This document shows, one piece after another, positions 14,326 to 21,587 of a stretch of 21,651 bases of DNA (within the stretch, counting starts at the first letter, position 1; the number at the start of each line of letters is the position of its first letter). Position numbers and translations under genes: made by a program. Where the stretch lies: contig CAYGWX010000038.1 of the NCBI GenBank assembly GCA_964353855.1, positions 1-21,651 of the forward strand, read 5' to 3'. Origin of the DNA: CAYGWX01 sp964353855 [NCBI: uncultured bacterium]. Its GTDB lineage: Bacteria; Edwardsbacteria; CAYGWX01. The notes beneath the pieces are model-generated. The model was not told where the DNA came from and made no database searches. It saw only the letters and a list, made by a program, of their open reading frames with translations.

Positions 14326-15186
14326 TTACTTGAACGTCTTTATCCCGATCACCGTTTCCGAGAATTCAGCCGGCGTCGCCTTGCCATCGCTCTTTGGCTG
14401 TATCTTGATGCCGCGGGTCTTGTTCCCGACCTGGCTGGCCTTGGTCTTGACCTCGTAAACTCCCCCGGAGGCCCGCACGTCCAGGTCTCCAACCTGCGCC
14501 GTGCTGGCATACACGGTGATCTGCTCGGCCCCGTACGGCGGGGATACTTTCAGTTCGAATTGGTCCTCCCCCGACGGCATCTCGTAAACCGCTCCGCCAT
14601 TGAAGTAGTTGCCGGGGCGATAGGGGTTGGGGAGAAGCTGGACCACGCTGCCGGAGGCATCCGTGTAGGTGATCCGGGCATAGAACGGCTTGTTCCCCTT
14701 GAGGTAGAACTTCACCCTCTCCCCCGTCTGGTACCCCTCCTTTTCCGCCCAGGCGCGGAGGGTCAGCAAGGCCGTGGGATCGTCCGCTTCGCTGGTGGCC
14801 CGGGCTCCCTTCTGCGCGGCCATGGCCTTCTCGTCGGGAATGACCTCCGCCTTGATCCGGGTCATGAAGCAGTCCCCCGTGGTCTCGTCCTTGTACCATT
14901 TCCGCTCGAGCACTTGGATCACGTTGACGGACGCTTTGGCGAAGGCCTCGATCAGGTCGCGCTCCACCACCCCGTTCTTCACTATGGTCTCGCTCTTCAG
15001 GTAGGTGAGCGTGTATTCCACCGCGTTCCGCTTGGCTTCGGCCAGGGCGTTCTGCTCGGTCTGTTTCCGGGTCTTGTCGTCGCCCATGCTGGACGTGCCC
15101 TCGGCCTCGGTGATGGTGGATTGGCCGGCAAACAGGCTGGTGGCCCAGAACAGGATGACGTACGCCGTGACGGATGAACGCAACAT
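14326..15186 (-). CDS. Secreted LPP20-like / DUF4384 protein
   Basis: 286 aa. Residues 1-21 are a signal peptide (TAYVILFWATSLFAG). Residues 27-120 (EAEGTSSMGDDKTRKQTEQN, then ALAEAKRNAVEY) match the LPP20-type domain of envelope proteins. About 150-235 is DUF4384: RVKFYLKGNKPFYARITYTD, VVQLLPNPYRPGNYFNGG, YEMPSGEDQFELKVSPPYGA. DUF4384 is a fold often found beside or fused to caspase-like peptidases, where its role is thought to be recognition or scaffolding. It begins 11 bp after the caspase stop with AAAGGAGGG right before the ATG, so the two are one operon and probably act together in the periplasm or at the outer surface. A strong terminator follows. Confidence 0.85.
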   Translation of the reverse strand: MLRSSVTAYVILFWATSLFAGQSTITEAEGTSSMGDDKTRKQTEQNALAEAKRNAVEYTLTYLKSETIVKNGVVERDLIEAFAKASVNVIQVLERKWYKDETTGDCFMTRIKAEVIPDEKAMAAQKGARATSEADDPTALLTLRAWAEKEGYQTGERVKFYLKGNKPFYARITYTDASGSVVQLLPNPYRPGNYFNGGAVYEMPSGEDQFELKVSPPYGAEQITVYASTAQVGDLDVRASGGVYEVKTKASQVGNKTRGIKIQPKSDGKATPAEFSETVIGIKTFK

Positions 15187-15197
15187 GTCCCTCCTTT

Positions 15198-17969
15198 CTA
15201 TTTTGGAACGACCAGCGGGAAGTCCATCCCCCGGGAATCCACCACCGGGTACTGGGCCTCCTGCTTGTATTTCTTGGATATCTCCGGCAGGTGCTCCTCG
15301 ATGTAGCCCATCAGTTTCCGCACGGTCACCGGCTCGCCCGCCCCGGCGGCCTTGCCGCTTAATCCCTCCAGGAGGGTATAGGTGAACACGCCGTGGCCGA
15401 GCTCCTTCACCTCCGCCGCAAACTGGCTGTTGGTCGACGCGGCCACGATGTGGACCCCGGTCGACCGCGACAGTTGGGACAGCGCCTTCCGGTCCTCAAA
15501 GCCCCGGAAGGCCACCAATACCGCGCCCGCCTTGCAGGCATCGATCAGCACCAGGATCTTCTGCGCCTTGATCTTCCTGATGAACCCGGACAGCTCGTCC
15601 GAGGACAGCCCGCCCGTCTTCACCTCATCTTCCCGCTCGGGATAGGTCAGCTCGTAGGGGATGAAATACCATTTGCCATCGACGTTCTCCCCGTGGCCCG
15701 CCAGGTATAACACCACCACATCCTGGGGATTCGTGCTCTCGAGCTGGGTCAGTTGGCCGGTGATGGCGGTTTTGGTGGCCTGGTCGTTGTAGTAGTTCGT
15801 GACGTAGACGTGCTTGAACAATCCCCCGCCCGCCCCTTGGAAGAAACCGACCAGAGCCCGTGCATCCGGCTCGGCGTAGTTCAGGTTCAAGGCCGGGTTC
15901 TTGTAGGTGTTGATGCCGGAGGCGAAGAGGTACAGCGAGATCTCCTTCTGCGGCGCCGCCAGAAAGACGGTCACCTCATAGGGGTTGGATTCGGTCCTAT
16001 CCTTGCTGAACCCGGTGGCCCGGAAGGTGTTCTGGCCGTCGACCAGGGTGATGGCGAACTTCTTGGAGCCCGTATCCCCCCGGGGGACGATCTGGATGCC
16101 CCGGGCGCCCTCCCCGACGGCCTTGCCGTTGTGGTAGAGCCGGATCTCGTCGATCCCCCCGCCCATGTCCCTGGCCGAGACGGTCACGGTCAACGTGTCG
16201 GTGTCGAATTTCCTTCCGGACTGGGGGGCGGTGATCGTCACCTCCGGGGGCGGGAGGACGCCCTTGCGGATGTCCGCCGCCATCTCGACCTTGCCCCCCT
16301 CCAGCACCGAGACGACGATGCCCGGGTTGAAGTACTGCTCGTAGAAATTGTCGATCGAGTACACCCTTTGGCCGACCCGCACGTTGAGGTATTTGGCGCC
16401 GTTCGGCGAGGCGTTGAAGTACCCCTCGGAGGTGATGATGATCCACTCCCCGTCGGCAAAGGCGAACAGCCGGGCGACTTCGGTTTTCGAGGTTTTATGG
16501 ATGACATTGATATGGTTTATACTGTTGAAACGCACATCACGTTTGGCAAACTCCAGCTCCCCGTTGACCGGGTCCTTCAGGAAAAGGCCCTCCGGGGTCG
16601 AATTTGGCTTGTCGTAAAAATCCATGTATTTTTTTTTGAAGTTTTCCTTGAAAAACTCCTTCGGCACCTTGGACCATAGGGCGTCCGGATCAGACAAGGT
16701 CCACAGCATGATTCCACCATACTTGCTCTTTTTCTCGAACATGGCGTTCGTGGAGTTCGAGACGTTGAACTGCTCCAGGCTCGCGGTCTTCAGGTTCCAG
16801 AGGTTGAAAGTCAGTTTCGCCAGCTTTTGAGTCGACGAAAAATCGGGCATTATGTTCAACAGCTTGCCGTCGGCGTAGGAGAAGAAGCTGAGCACGACCG
16901 GGGTCGCGCCGAAGCTGCCGGTTTCACGTCCCGCCGCATAGTCATACTTCTTGATCCTTCCGTCTATCAGGCCCGCGATCAGAAGGCCGTCCCTGCCGAC
17001 CACATAGGGATAGGCGGAGCCGAGGTTTTCCAGGAGCATGGACTTTTCCTTGGACAGGCCGCCGTCCAGCAATTCGATGAACGACAGGGCCTCGGAGTAC
17101 GAGCTTGGCTCGGTCAAAATCTGGGCCGCTACAAACTTCGGGGTGTTGAGGATGATCTTGCCGTCGGGCAGCACCGTTAAATGGCTCTGTTTTTTGCTAG
17201 TCATGGAGAAAAGGGTGTCTCCGGTCTCCAGGCTAATCTTCGTCAACGTAGGGTGATCGCTCAGACCCTTGTTTTGATGCAAATAACGCAGGCTGGGATC
17301 CACTTTGATGTTTGGCAACCACCCCACATCGCCCTTGAAGAACCCCCTTTTCACGGCTTTCAGGTCCTCGTCATAAATGACATAGCCCGTTCCAACCATC
17401 GATCGGGAGCCGACCATCGTGTCCTGCCTGAAAAAGATGCCGAAATGGCCAAACCCCAGGTCGAGGAGGTCGGAGCAATCCAGGCCGCCCTTTTTTTCCG
17501 GCAATTTGATCTCCGAGCCGTCGCTCAGGTCGTAAAAGTGTACACCCCCCCCATACTCGGCTTGGCCCGAATAGCCGTATTTCCCGTCCCGGGCGATGCG
17601 TTCGACCCCCTGGGAGTGCAGGATGATTTGTCCCGTTTGATCGCCGTAGATGTTGTACAGCACTGCGGTATCGCCCACGATGAGGACGAACGTGCTGTCG
17701 TCCTGAAAATAGACGTTGTTGGCTATGCCTTTAAATTTTACGGTCCGGATTTCCCTTCCGGTTTCGATCTCCCAGATCTTCAGCACCCCGTACGCCTCCG
17801 CGCTGACCAGGTACTTTTGGTTCCCGCTGACGGCCAGATGTTTCACATCCTGAGTATGGCCGGTTTGCACGAAGACCTCGGGGATCTCGGCGCCCAAGGC
17901 GGGGATCAGGGAAAAGGTCAAGGCAATCGCTGCAAGCAAACCCTTCATCGCCAGGCCTGTTCGGTACAT
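15198..17969 (-). CDS. Secreted caspase-family (C14) protease with N-terminal beta-propeller
   Basis: 923 aa. Signal peptide ends near residue 27 (IALTFSLIPALGA). Residues 30-500 look like a WD40/YVTN-type propeller (DVKHLAVSGNQKYLVSAEAY, VLKIWEIETGREI). About 575-675 is an Ig-like module (VTITAPQSGRKFDTDTLTVT). From 677 the caspase domain shows VVLYLAGHGEN with catalytic His759 and ILVLIDACKAGA with catalytic Cys812, both intact, plus the usual LNYAEPDARAL opening and an STNSQFAAE segment. Such proteases cut after basic residues in the orthocaspase/metacaspase group, but specificity here is not readable. GGAGG lies 6 nt before ATG 17969. Export is unusual for a family often linked to intracellular suicide, so envelope stress or proteolytic processing is a likelier role. 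DUF4384 gene follows in the same operon. Confidence 0.92.
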   Translation of the reverse strand: MYRTGLAMKGLLAAIALTFSLIPALGAEIPEVFVQTGHTQDVKHLAVSGNQKYLVSAEAYGVLKIWEIETGREIRTVKFKGIANNVYFQDDSTFVLIVGDTAVLYNIYGDQTGQIILHSQGVERIARDGKYGYSGQAEYGGGVHFYDLSDGSEIKLPEKKGGLDCSDLLDLGFGHFGIFFRQDTMVGSRSMVGTGYVIYDEDLKAVKRGFFKGDVGWLPNIKVDPSLRYLHQNKGLSDHPTLTKISLETGDTLFSMTSKKQSHLTVLPDGKIILNTPKFVAAQILTEPSSYSEALSFIELLDGGLSKEKSMLLENLGSAYPYVVGRDGLLIAGLIDGRIKKYDYAAGRETGSFGATPVVLSFFSYADGKLLNIMPDFSSTQKLAKLTFNLWNLKTASLEQFNVSNSTNAMFEKKSKYGGIMLWTLSDPDALWSKVPKEFFKENFKKKYMDFYDKPNSTPEGLFLKDPVNGELEFAKRDVRFNSINHINVIHKTSKTEVARLFAFADGEWIIITSEGYFNASPNGAKYLNVRVGQRVYSIDNFYEQYFNPGIVVSVLEGGKVEMAADIRKGVLPPPEVTITAPQSGRKFDTDTLTVTVSARDMGGGIDEIRLYHNGKAVGEGARGIQIVPRGDTGSKKFAITLVDGQNTFRATGFSKDRTESNPYEVTVFLAAPQKEISLYLFASGINTYKNPALNLNYAEPDARALVGFFQGAGGGLFKHVYVTNYYNDQATKTAITGQLTQLESTNPQDVVVLYLAGHGENVDGKWYFIPYELTYPEREDEVKTGGLSSDELSGFIRKIKAQKILVLIDACKAGAVLVAFRGFEDRKALSQLSRSTGVHIVAASTNSQFAAEVKELGHGVFTYTLLEGLSGKAAGAGEPVTVRKLMGYIEEHLPEISKKYKQEAQYPVVDSRGMDFPLVVPK

Positions 17970-18069
17970 GGCACACCTCCATCTTTTATTTTTGTCGGCA
18001 TGATTTCATTTCAGCACGGGGGAATTTTGACCCGGGGTCCCCACGAGGATCCAGGTTGGAATTTTAAAT

Positions 18070-18405
18070 CTACCGCCAAATCAATTGGGGGACGTATAAC
18101 CACAGCGCGATCCCTGCAAAGAAAGCCAGAAAACCATGTTTGTTGATGACCTTCGCCTTTTTCGGGGATTCCTTGCGCCAAGCGTAGTACATCCTCGAGG
18201 AAAGCAGGATGACGAACAGGCTCCCCACAAAGGGAACGAGCAGCGTGGACCAAATGATGAGGTACCAATAGGGCTCCAGTTTGTCCGCCTTTTTGGGAAT
18301 GCCGGTCCCCGGGGGGCTGGTCGAAACGGCAACGGGATTGCCGCACCCGGAACAGAACATCGCGCCCTCCGGGATGGGAATGCCGCACTTCACGCAAAAT
18401 GCCAT
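18070..18405 (-). CDS. Zinc-ribbon membrane protein
   Basis: 111 aa. The N-terminus MAFCVKCGIPIPEGAMFCSG carries two CxxC pairs (CVKC and CSGC), the zinc_ribbon_2 pattern, followed by a Pro/Lys linker. Two hydrophobic segments follow, YWYLIIWSTLLVPFVGSLFV and HGFLAFFAGIALWLYV, separated by a basic stretch (SRMYYAWRKESPKKAK). AGGAGG lies 6 nt before the ATG. It lies 100 bp upstream of the caspase gene on the same strand without a clear terminator between, so co-transcription is possible. Function unknown; the ribbon should face the cytoplasm. Confidence 0.8.
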   Translation of the reverse strand: MAFCVKCGIPIPEGAMFCSGCGNPVAVSTSPPGTGIPKKADKLEPYWYLIIWSTLLVPFVGSLFVILLSSRMYYAWRKESPKKAKVINKHGFLAFFAGIALWLYVPQLIWR

Positions 18406-18591
18406 GGCCTGCCTCCTATAATAGTAACCTAATGGGGTTACCTTTCACAACCCGCACTTCGATATGGCCACCGAATATAAGGGGTGGGATCCCAAGCTCA
18501 GCTGACCCGCGGGTACATCAAATCTAGGGATGCCCCCCTTAAAGGAGAGAAGCGCTTGAGGTTTTAGCGAAACCGGAAAGGGGAAATCGGG

Positions 18592-19200
18592 TTAAAGCCC
18601 TTCGGTAAGGGTAAGGATCGGTTTTCCGTCTTTGCCAAGGGCGATGACCTTGTAAGGCTCGAGTTGATCCCTGAAGACATAACCGACTTGCCCGGGGCTT
18701 GAAGGAAGGCCGAAAACGATGCCCGACCCCACGGTGCCGTAGTCCTGGGCTGAGTTGAAGGGGTTTTTGGTGTCCGGATTGTTTTTCGGCAGGTAGCTTT
18801 GGACGACGCGGGTCAACTCCGCGGCGGTCGCAGGCTTGAGTCCTTGATGGTTCGGATCTTTCTTATAGGCCTCGATGGCCGGTACGAGGCTGTCGGCCAT
18901 GGCCTTGACGCTTGATTCCTTGGTCCTGGCCTCCTCCTGCCTCATATGGATAATGGATGGCCCCATACCAACGCAATAGCAGAGGACACCCAGGCTTCCG
19001 ATCACGATACCCCCGATACCGAGCCACTTGCCGTAGAGTCCTCCATGGCTCTTCCTGATTTCACGGAGGGAACGTATCCCGAAAAGAATGCCCAATATAT
19101 TCAACAAGGGGATGATGCTTAAAACCAGGCTCCAGACGGCGGTCGCGGAAAGCTTTCGGGATTTGGGATGGTCGATGGGCGGTCCGGATTGAATCATCAT
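18592..19200 (-). CDS. DUF4190-like membrane protein with pseudopilin-like C-terminal domain
   Basis: 202 aa from ATG 19200. AAGGAG sits 3 nt upstream of it (6 nt for the adjacent ATG at 19197); an in-frame GTG at 19224 lies upstream of that ribosome binding site, so it is not used. Residues 20-85 hold two membrane segments with the DUF4190 pattern (AVWSLVLSIIPLLNILGILF, GIRSLREIRKS, GKWLGIGGIVIGSLGVL). The soluble remainder (VKAMADSLVPAIEAYKKDPN, GLKPATAAELTRVVQSYLPK, NPFNSAQDYG) resembles type II secretion pseudopilin globular domains. Domain names are from pattern memory. It may head the minus-strand group ending with the caspase operon, but 186 bp separate it from the zinc-ribbon gene. 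Confidence 0.7.
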   Translation of the reverse strand: MMIQSGPPIDHPKSRKLSATAVWSLVLSIIPLLNILGILFGIRSLREIRKSHGGLYGKWLGIGGIVIGSLGVLCYCVGMGPSIIHMRQEEARTKESSVKAMADSLVPAIEAYKKDPNHQGLKPATAAELTRVVQSYLPKNNPDTKNPFNSAQDYGTVGSGIVFGLPSSPGQVGYVFRDQLEPYKVIALGKDGKPILTLTEGL

Positions 19201-19258
19201 GGTCTCCTTATTAAACTCCAGCACGTCAAGATTCTAGCCACATTGCTGCGATCAAACC

Positions 19259-19294
19259 TGACCTGCCCCCATCCTTCGTCCCCCTGACCGTTCC
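19259..19294 (+). repeat. REP-like repeat, copy C (degenerate)
   Basis: TGACCTGCCCCCATCCTTCG followed by TCCCCCTGACCGTTCC aligns with copies A (20407-20444) and B (21316-21351). An imperfect inverted counterpart GGGGGGACAGGGTGA lies at 19336-19350. Confidence 0.5.
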
Positions 19295-19401
19295 AACCTT
19301 CCTTCTACCTCGGCTGCCCGAAGGGGTTCGGACGGGGGGACAGGGTGAAATTGTAACATACTACCTAGACCAATCCTTCGAGACTCATCGCAGTGTTTCT
19401 C

Positions 19402-20364
19402 TCATTCCGTTTTCACGTAATCCAGATATCGATTCACGATCCTGAAGCCGACCGATTCATAGAGACGCAGCGCAGGCGTGTTCGATACGCCGGTGGAGAC
19501 GCACGCGCGGTCCATCCCGCGCGCCTTCAACCGGCGCAACCCTTCGAGCAGCACGACGCGCGTCAACCCCTGCCGGCGGTAAGCCGGACGCGCGCCGACC
19601 TCACCGAGATCACCGATCCGGTTGAGCGGGTCAATCCAGCCATTCATGAACGCGGCGATGACCCCATCCGGCGCGACGGCGACCACGTCGAGATCGCGAT
19701 GGTAGCCGGGCAGCCGCATAAAGCGGACGTAATCATCGTCGCTGACATTGCCGTCCGTCCACGGCAGCCACACCTCGCGATGGGCGGCGGCACGGTTTGA
19801 AGTTTCGCCGGCCTCAGCCAGTGCGCGAACCTGGAAGCCGGGGGGCACCACGGTTTCGGGGATCGGCTCGTCCAACGAGCGCAGCATATTCACCTCGGCG
19901 AACTTTCCGCTGTACCGGAATCCGTGCTGCTCCAGAAACGCGATTCGTTTTGCATCGTCCTGCCGGGCGCCGGAAACGAATTTGCCGCCCCATGGCTTCG
20001 CGTCGTGTTTGCGGAGCTCGGCCAGGCGCGTTTCCGCCCAGGCCATCGCCTCAGCCTCTATCCCGGACCATTCATGCTCCGGCAGCACCTGGCATTCGAA
20101 GGACGGGTCTTCGCCCAAGATCGCGTAGGCGACCAGCCGGCCCTGATCATCATGCCAGAGTCGAACGAATTCCTTTGGATTCAAGTGACAGGTCACCATA
20201 AAGAATCTGAACAGCATTTCGCCCACGTGAAAATAGCGCCAGTCGTTGGTCCGCGAACGCGCCTCCATCAGCAAGCCCTGCATTTGCTGCAAGTCATGTT
20301 CGGTTTCGTACAGCCGGGATGTCCACAAACGTCCGGGTACGATGTCAGGGAGATTCGAATTCAT
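19402..20364 (-). CDS. Tandem-domain GNAT-family N-acetyltransferase
   Basis: 320 aa; transfers an acetyl group from acetyl-CoA to an unknown amine. Two GNAT-like halves are suggested: residues ~10-165 (KEFVRLWHDDQGRLVAYAIL, IAFLEQHGFRYSGKFAEVNM) and ~185-320. The second half carries the acetyl-CoA-binding pattern VGARPAYRRQGLTRVVLLEG and the final YESVGFRIVNRY strand, so it is the likely catalytic half. The duplicated layout recalls mycothiol-synthase-like GNATs. No strong ribosome binding site precedes ATG 20364. The gene lies between two same-orientation REP-like repeats (19259 and 20407), which suggests acquisition by transfer, and its style differs from the secreted-protein genes around it. 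Confidence 0.88.
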   Translation of the reverse strand: MNSNLPDIVPGRLWTSRLYETEHDLQQMQGLLMEARSRTNDWRYFHVGEMLFRFFMVTCHLNPKEFVRLWHDDQGRLVAYAILGEDPSFECQVLPEHEWSGIEAEAMAWAETRLAELRKHDAKPWGGKFVSGARQDDAKRIAFLEQHGFRYSGKFAEVNMLRSLDEPIPETVVPPGFQVRALAEAGETSNRAAAHREVWLPWTDGNVSDDDYVRFMRLPGYHRDLDVVAVAPDGVIAAFMNGWIDPLNRIGDLGEVGARPAYRRQGLTRVVLLEGLRRLKARGMDRACVSTGVSNTPALRLYESVGFRIVNRYLDYVKTE

Positions 20365-20406
20365 GGGTTGCCGCTTACATTCGTTTCTTCACATGGTTAT
20401 GCGCTG

Positions 20407-20444
20407 TGACCTGCCCCCATTCTATGTACCCCCCGGAATGTTAC
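20407..20444 (+). repeat. REP-like repeat, copy A
   Basis: TGACCTGCCCCCATTCTATG followed by TACCCCCCGGAATGTTAC. The reverse complement of copy B at 21316-21351 is nearly identical (about 34 of 38 positions), so the two form an inverted pair around the relE pseudogene locus. Confidence 0.75.
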
Positions 20445-20691
20445 TATTTTCATGCTACATCGGCTACCTGGGGTTGTAGCGGAGTAGGGCCCACGGGCAA
20501 CGGTTCGAACGTCTCCGGATCCCGAAGCTTCCCGATGGTCTCCCCGGGACTGTACGGCTTCTGTGGCAGCTCTGGCCTCCCTGTGGCGGGTTTCCCGAGC
20601 CGGTCTTTCCTCCCCGGATCAGGAAGCTTCCCCCTCTCCGCCTTGTGTTCGGGGTGAGGTCGTTCCCCTGTTCCTCAATCCCAAAATAAGA

Positions 20692-20717
20692 AATCCCCGG
20701 GTCTGCGCCTGGGGATT
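20692..20717 (-). terminator. Terminator downstream of the relE pseudogene
   Basis: On the minus strand AATCCCC...GGGGATT (7 bp plus inner pairs) is followed by TCTTATTTT. Confidence 0.65.
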
Positions 20718-20740
20718 CCCTTCGTGCGGTCTCATCCGGG

Positions 20741-21008
20741 TTAAAACCTCCGGTAAGCTTCCCGGCGGTGGCGGATGTAATGCACGGTGATCTGCCTGGC
20801 CGGGGTATCCACCTCGTAGACGATGCGCTAAGACCCTGCCCGCAGGCGGTAGAGTCGTTCCGCGCCCCCAGAGTTTGATCGTTCCCGGTGGATGGGGGTG
20901 GGTTACGAGGCCTGAGATGCGGGCCAGAATCCGGACCGCTTCGGCTTGGGGGACCGGGCGCAGGTCCTTCTGGACCGAGGGCTTGAAAAGAAGGCTATAA
21001 GACCCCAT
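20741..21008 (-). pseudogene. RelE-family toxin, inactivated by a frameshift and a nonsense codon
   Basis: From ATG 21008 the frame reads MGSYSLLFKPSVQKDLRPVP, EAVRILARISGLVTHPHPPG, TIKLWG, a RelE N-terminus. One extra base in the run of five C on the + strand (20865-20869) shifts the frame. The correct frame continues AERLYRLRAGS, then TAG (20828-20830) where Tyr of the conserved S-Y-R-I-V-Y motif is expected, then RIVYEVDTPARQITVHYIRH, RREAYRRF and a stop at 20741. Reconstructed length is 88 aa, normal for RelE. It overlaps the antitoxin stop by 14 bp. Two independent lesions make this a firm pseudogene. Confidence 0.85.
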
Positions 21009-21186
21009 CCTTTTTGAGCCGCCTTTTCATCTCCTCCAGGCTGATCGGTGTTTCCTTACGGCGTTCGGCGACCACGGCCAGGTCGTGGAGGTCCTCCAGC
21101 AATTGCTCATAGCGCTTGACGGGCAGGATGACTCCGGTTTTTCCGCCTCTCCGGTCTACGATGTATTGTCCTTTTAACGGGCTCAT
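20995..21186 (-). CDS. Phd/YefM-family antitoxin
   Basis: 63 aa: MSPLKGQYIVDRRGGKTGVI, LPVKRYEQLLEDLHDLAVVA, ERRKETPISLEEMKRRLKKD. The N-terminal strand-helix segment with VILPVKRYEQLLEDLHDL is the Phd/YefM dimerisation and operator-binding pattern, and the SLEEMKRRLKKDG tail is the toxin-binding part. GAGG lies 7 nt before ATG 21186. The gene is intact, has a near-consensus promoter, and overlaps the start of the disabled relE toxin gene. It should normally repress its own promoter. With its own toxin dead it may persist as an orphan able to counter related toxins. Confidence 0.8.
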   Translation of the reverse strand: MSPLKGQYIVDRRGGKTGVILPVKRYEQLLEDLHDLAVVAERRKETPISLEEMKRRLKKDGVL

Positions 21187-21225
21187 TTAAAATCCTCTCT
21201 TGTTTCCGGTACGTTGCGGTTTTTA

Positions 21226-21254
21226 ATTGTATTCGATTTGCCCCCTTTTGTCAA
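21226..21254 (-). promoter_or_regulatory. Promoter of the YefM-relE pair
   Basis: Minus-strand perfect TTGACA (21249-21254), 17-bp spacer, TACAAT (21226-21231), about 40 bp upstream of the antitoxin ATG. Confidence 0.8.
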
Positions 21255-21315
21255 GCCGCTGAGCTTCCTCGTTCAGAACGCGGTCTGATGGCTTAGGTTA
21301 CCCTCCAGCATGACC

Positions 21316-21351
21316 GTAACATTCAGGGGGTACAAAGAAGGGGGCAGGTCA
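21316..21351 (-). repeat. REP-like repeat, copy B (inverted relative to copy A)
   Basis: Its reverse complement reads TGACCTGCCCCCTTCTTTGT followed by ACCCCCTGAATGTTAC, matching copy A. Confidence 0.75.
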
Positions 21352-21361
21352 CTCCCGTCTA

Positions 21362-21409
21362 TGTTACAATACCTCGGATATCATTTATAGACTCCGAGGT
21401 ATTGTAACA
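21362..21409 (+). promoter_or_regulatory. Perfect 17-bp inverted-repeat operator over the AbiEi-type gene promoter
   Basis: TGTTACAATACCTCGGA (21362-21378) and its exact reverse complement (21393-21409) flank a 14-bp AT-rich centre. A promoter fits inside: TTACAA (21364-21369), 16-bp spacer, TATAGA. The right arm ends one base before the ATG at 21411, so the start is nearly leaderless and a bound regulator would block it. AbiEi antitoxins are known to repress their own promoters through inverted repeats. Confidence 0.75.
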
Positions 21410-21410
21410 C

Positions 21411-21587
21411 ATGACTTCACTGGAAAAGACGCTTCAAGCGCTGCGCCGCCTGGGCCTCGCCCGCTCGCGGGATCTGGAGCGGGAAGGGATCTCGCGGACC
21501 GAGCTCCGCCGGCTGCTCGGCCGGGGCCAGATCGAGCGCGTCGGCCGCGACCCGTTGTTAGGCGGCAATTCTAGCGAGCTCGACTGA
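21411..21587 (+). pseudogene. AbiEi-family (type IV antitoxin-like) regulator, truncated after the N-terminal wHTH
   Basis: The frame reads MTSLEKTLQALRRLGLARSR, DLEREGISRTELRRLLGRGQ, IERVGR, a typical AbiEi N-terminal winged helix (the usual continuation is GLYRLP). From about 21551 the encoded residues (DPLLGGNSSELD, stop 21587) no longer fit, coinciding with the start of a possible insertion element. The C-terminal antitoxin domain and any AbiEii toxin are missing from the window. The truncated product could still bind DNA if it folds. Codons are strongly GC-rich, in contrast to the AT-rich operator. Confidence 0.65.

Larger units (their letters stand above)
20365..20740. other. 376-bp intergenic stretch with repeat, degraded reading frame and terminator
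   Basis: Contains REP-like copy A (20407-20444), the relE terminator (20692-20717), and a start-less minus-strand open frame from about 20671 to a TGA at 20450. That frame reads GKLPDPGRKDRLGKPATGRP, ELPQKPYSPGETIGKLRDPE, TFEPLP and could be the tail of a lost gene; I do not recognise it. Confidence 0.4.

Noticed and set aside
14266-15177. 303-codon + strand frame opposite the DUF4384 gene
   Set aside because: Antisense shadow; the minus strand has a signal peptide, a ribosome binding site coupled to the caspase gene and recognisable domains.
19201-19224. GTG 19224 as start of the DUF4190-like gene
   Set aside because: An AAGGAG lies inside this extension, 3 nt before ATG 19200, so initiation there is favoured.
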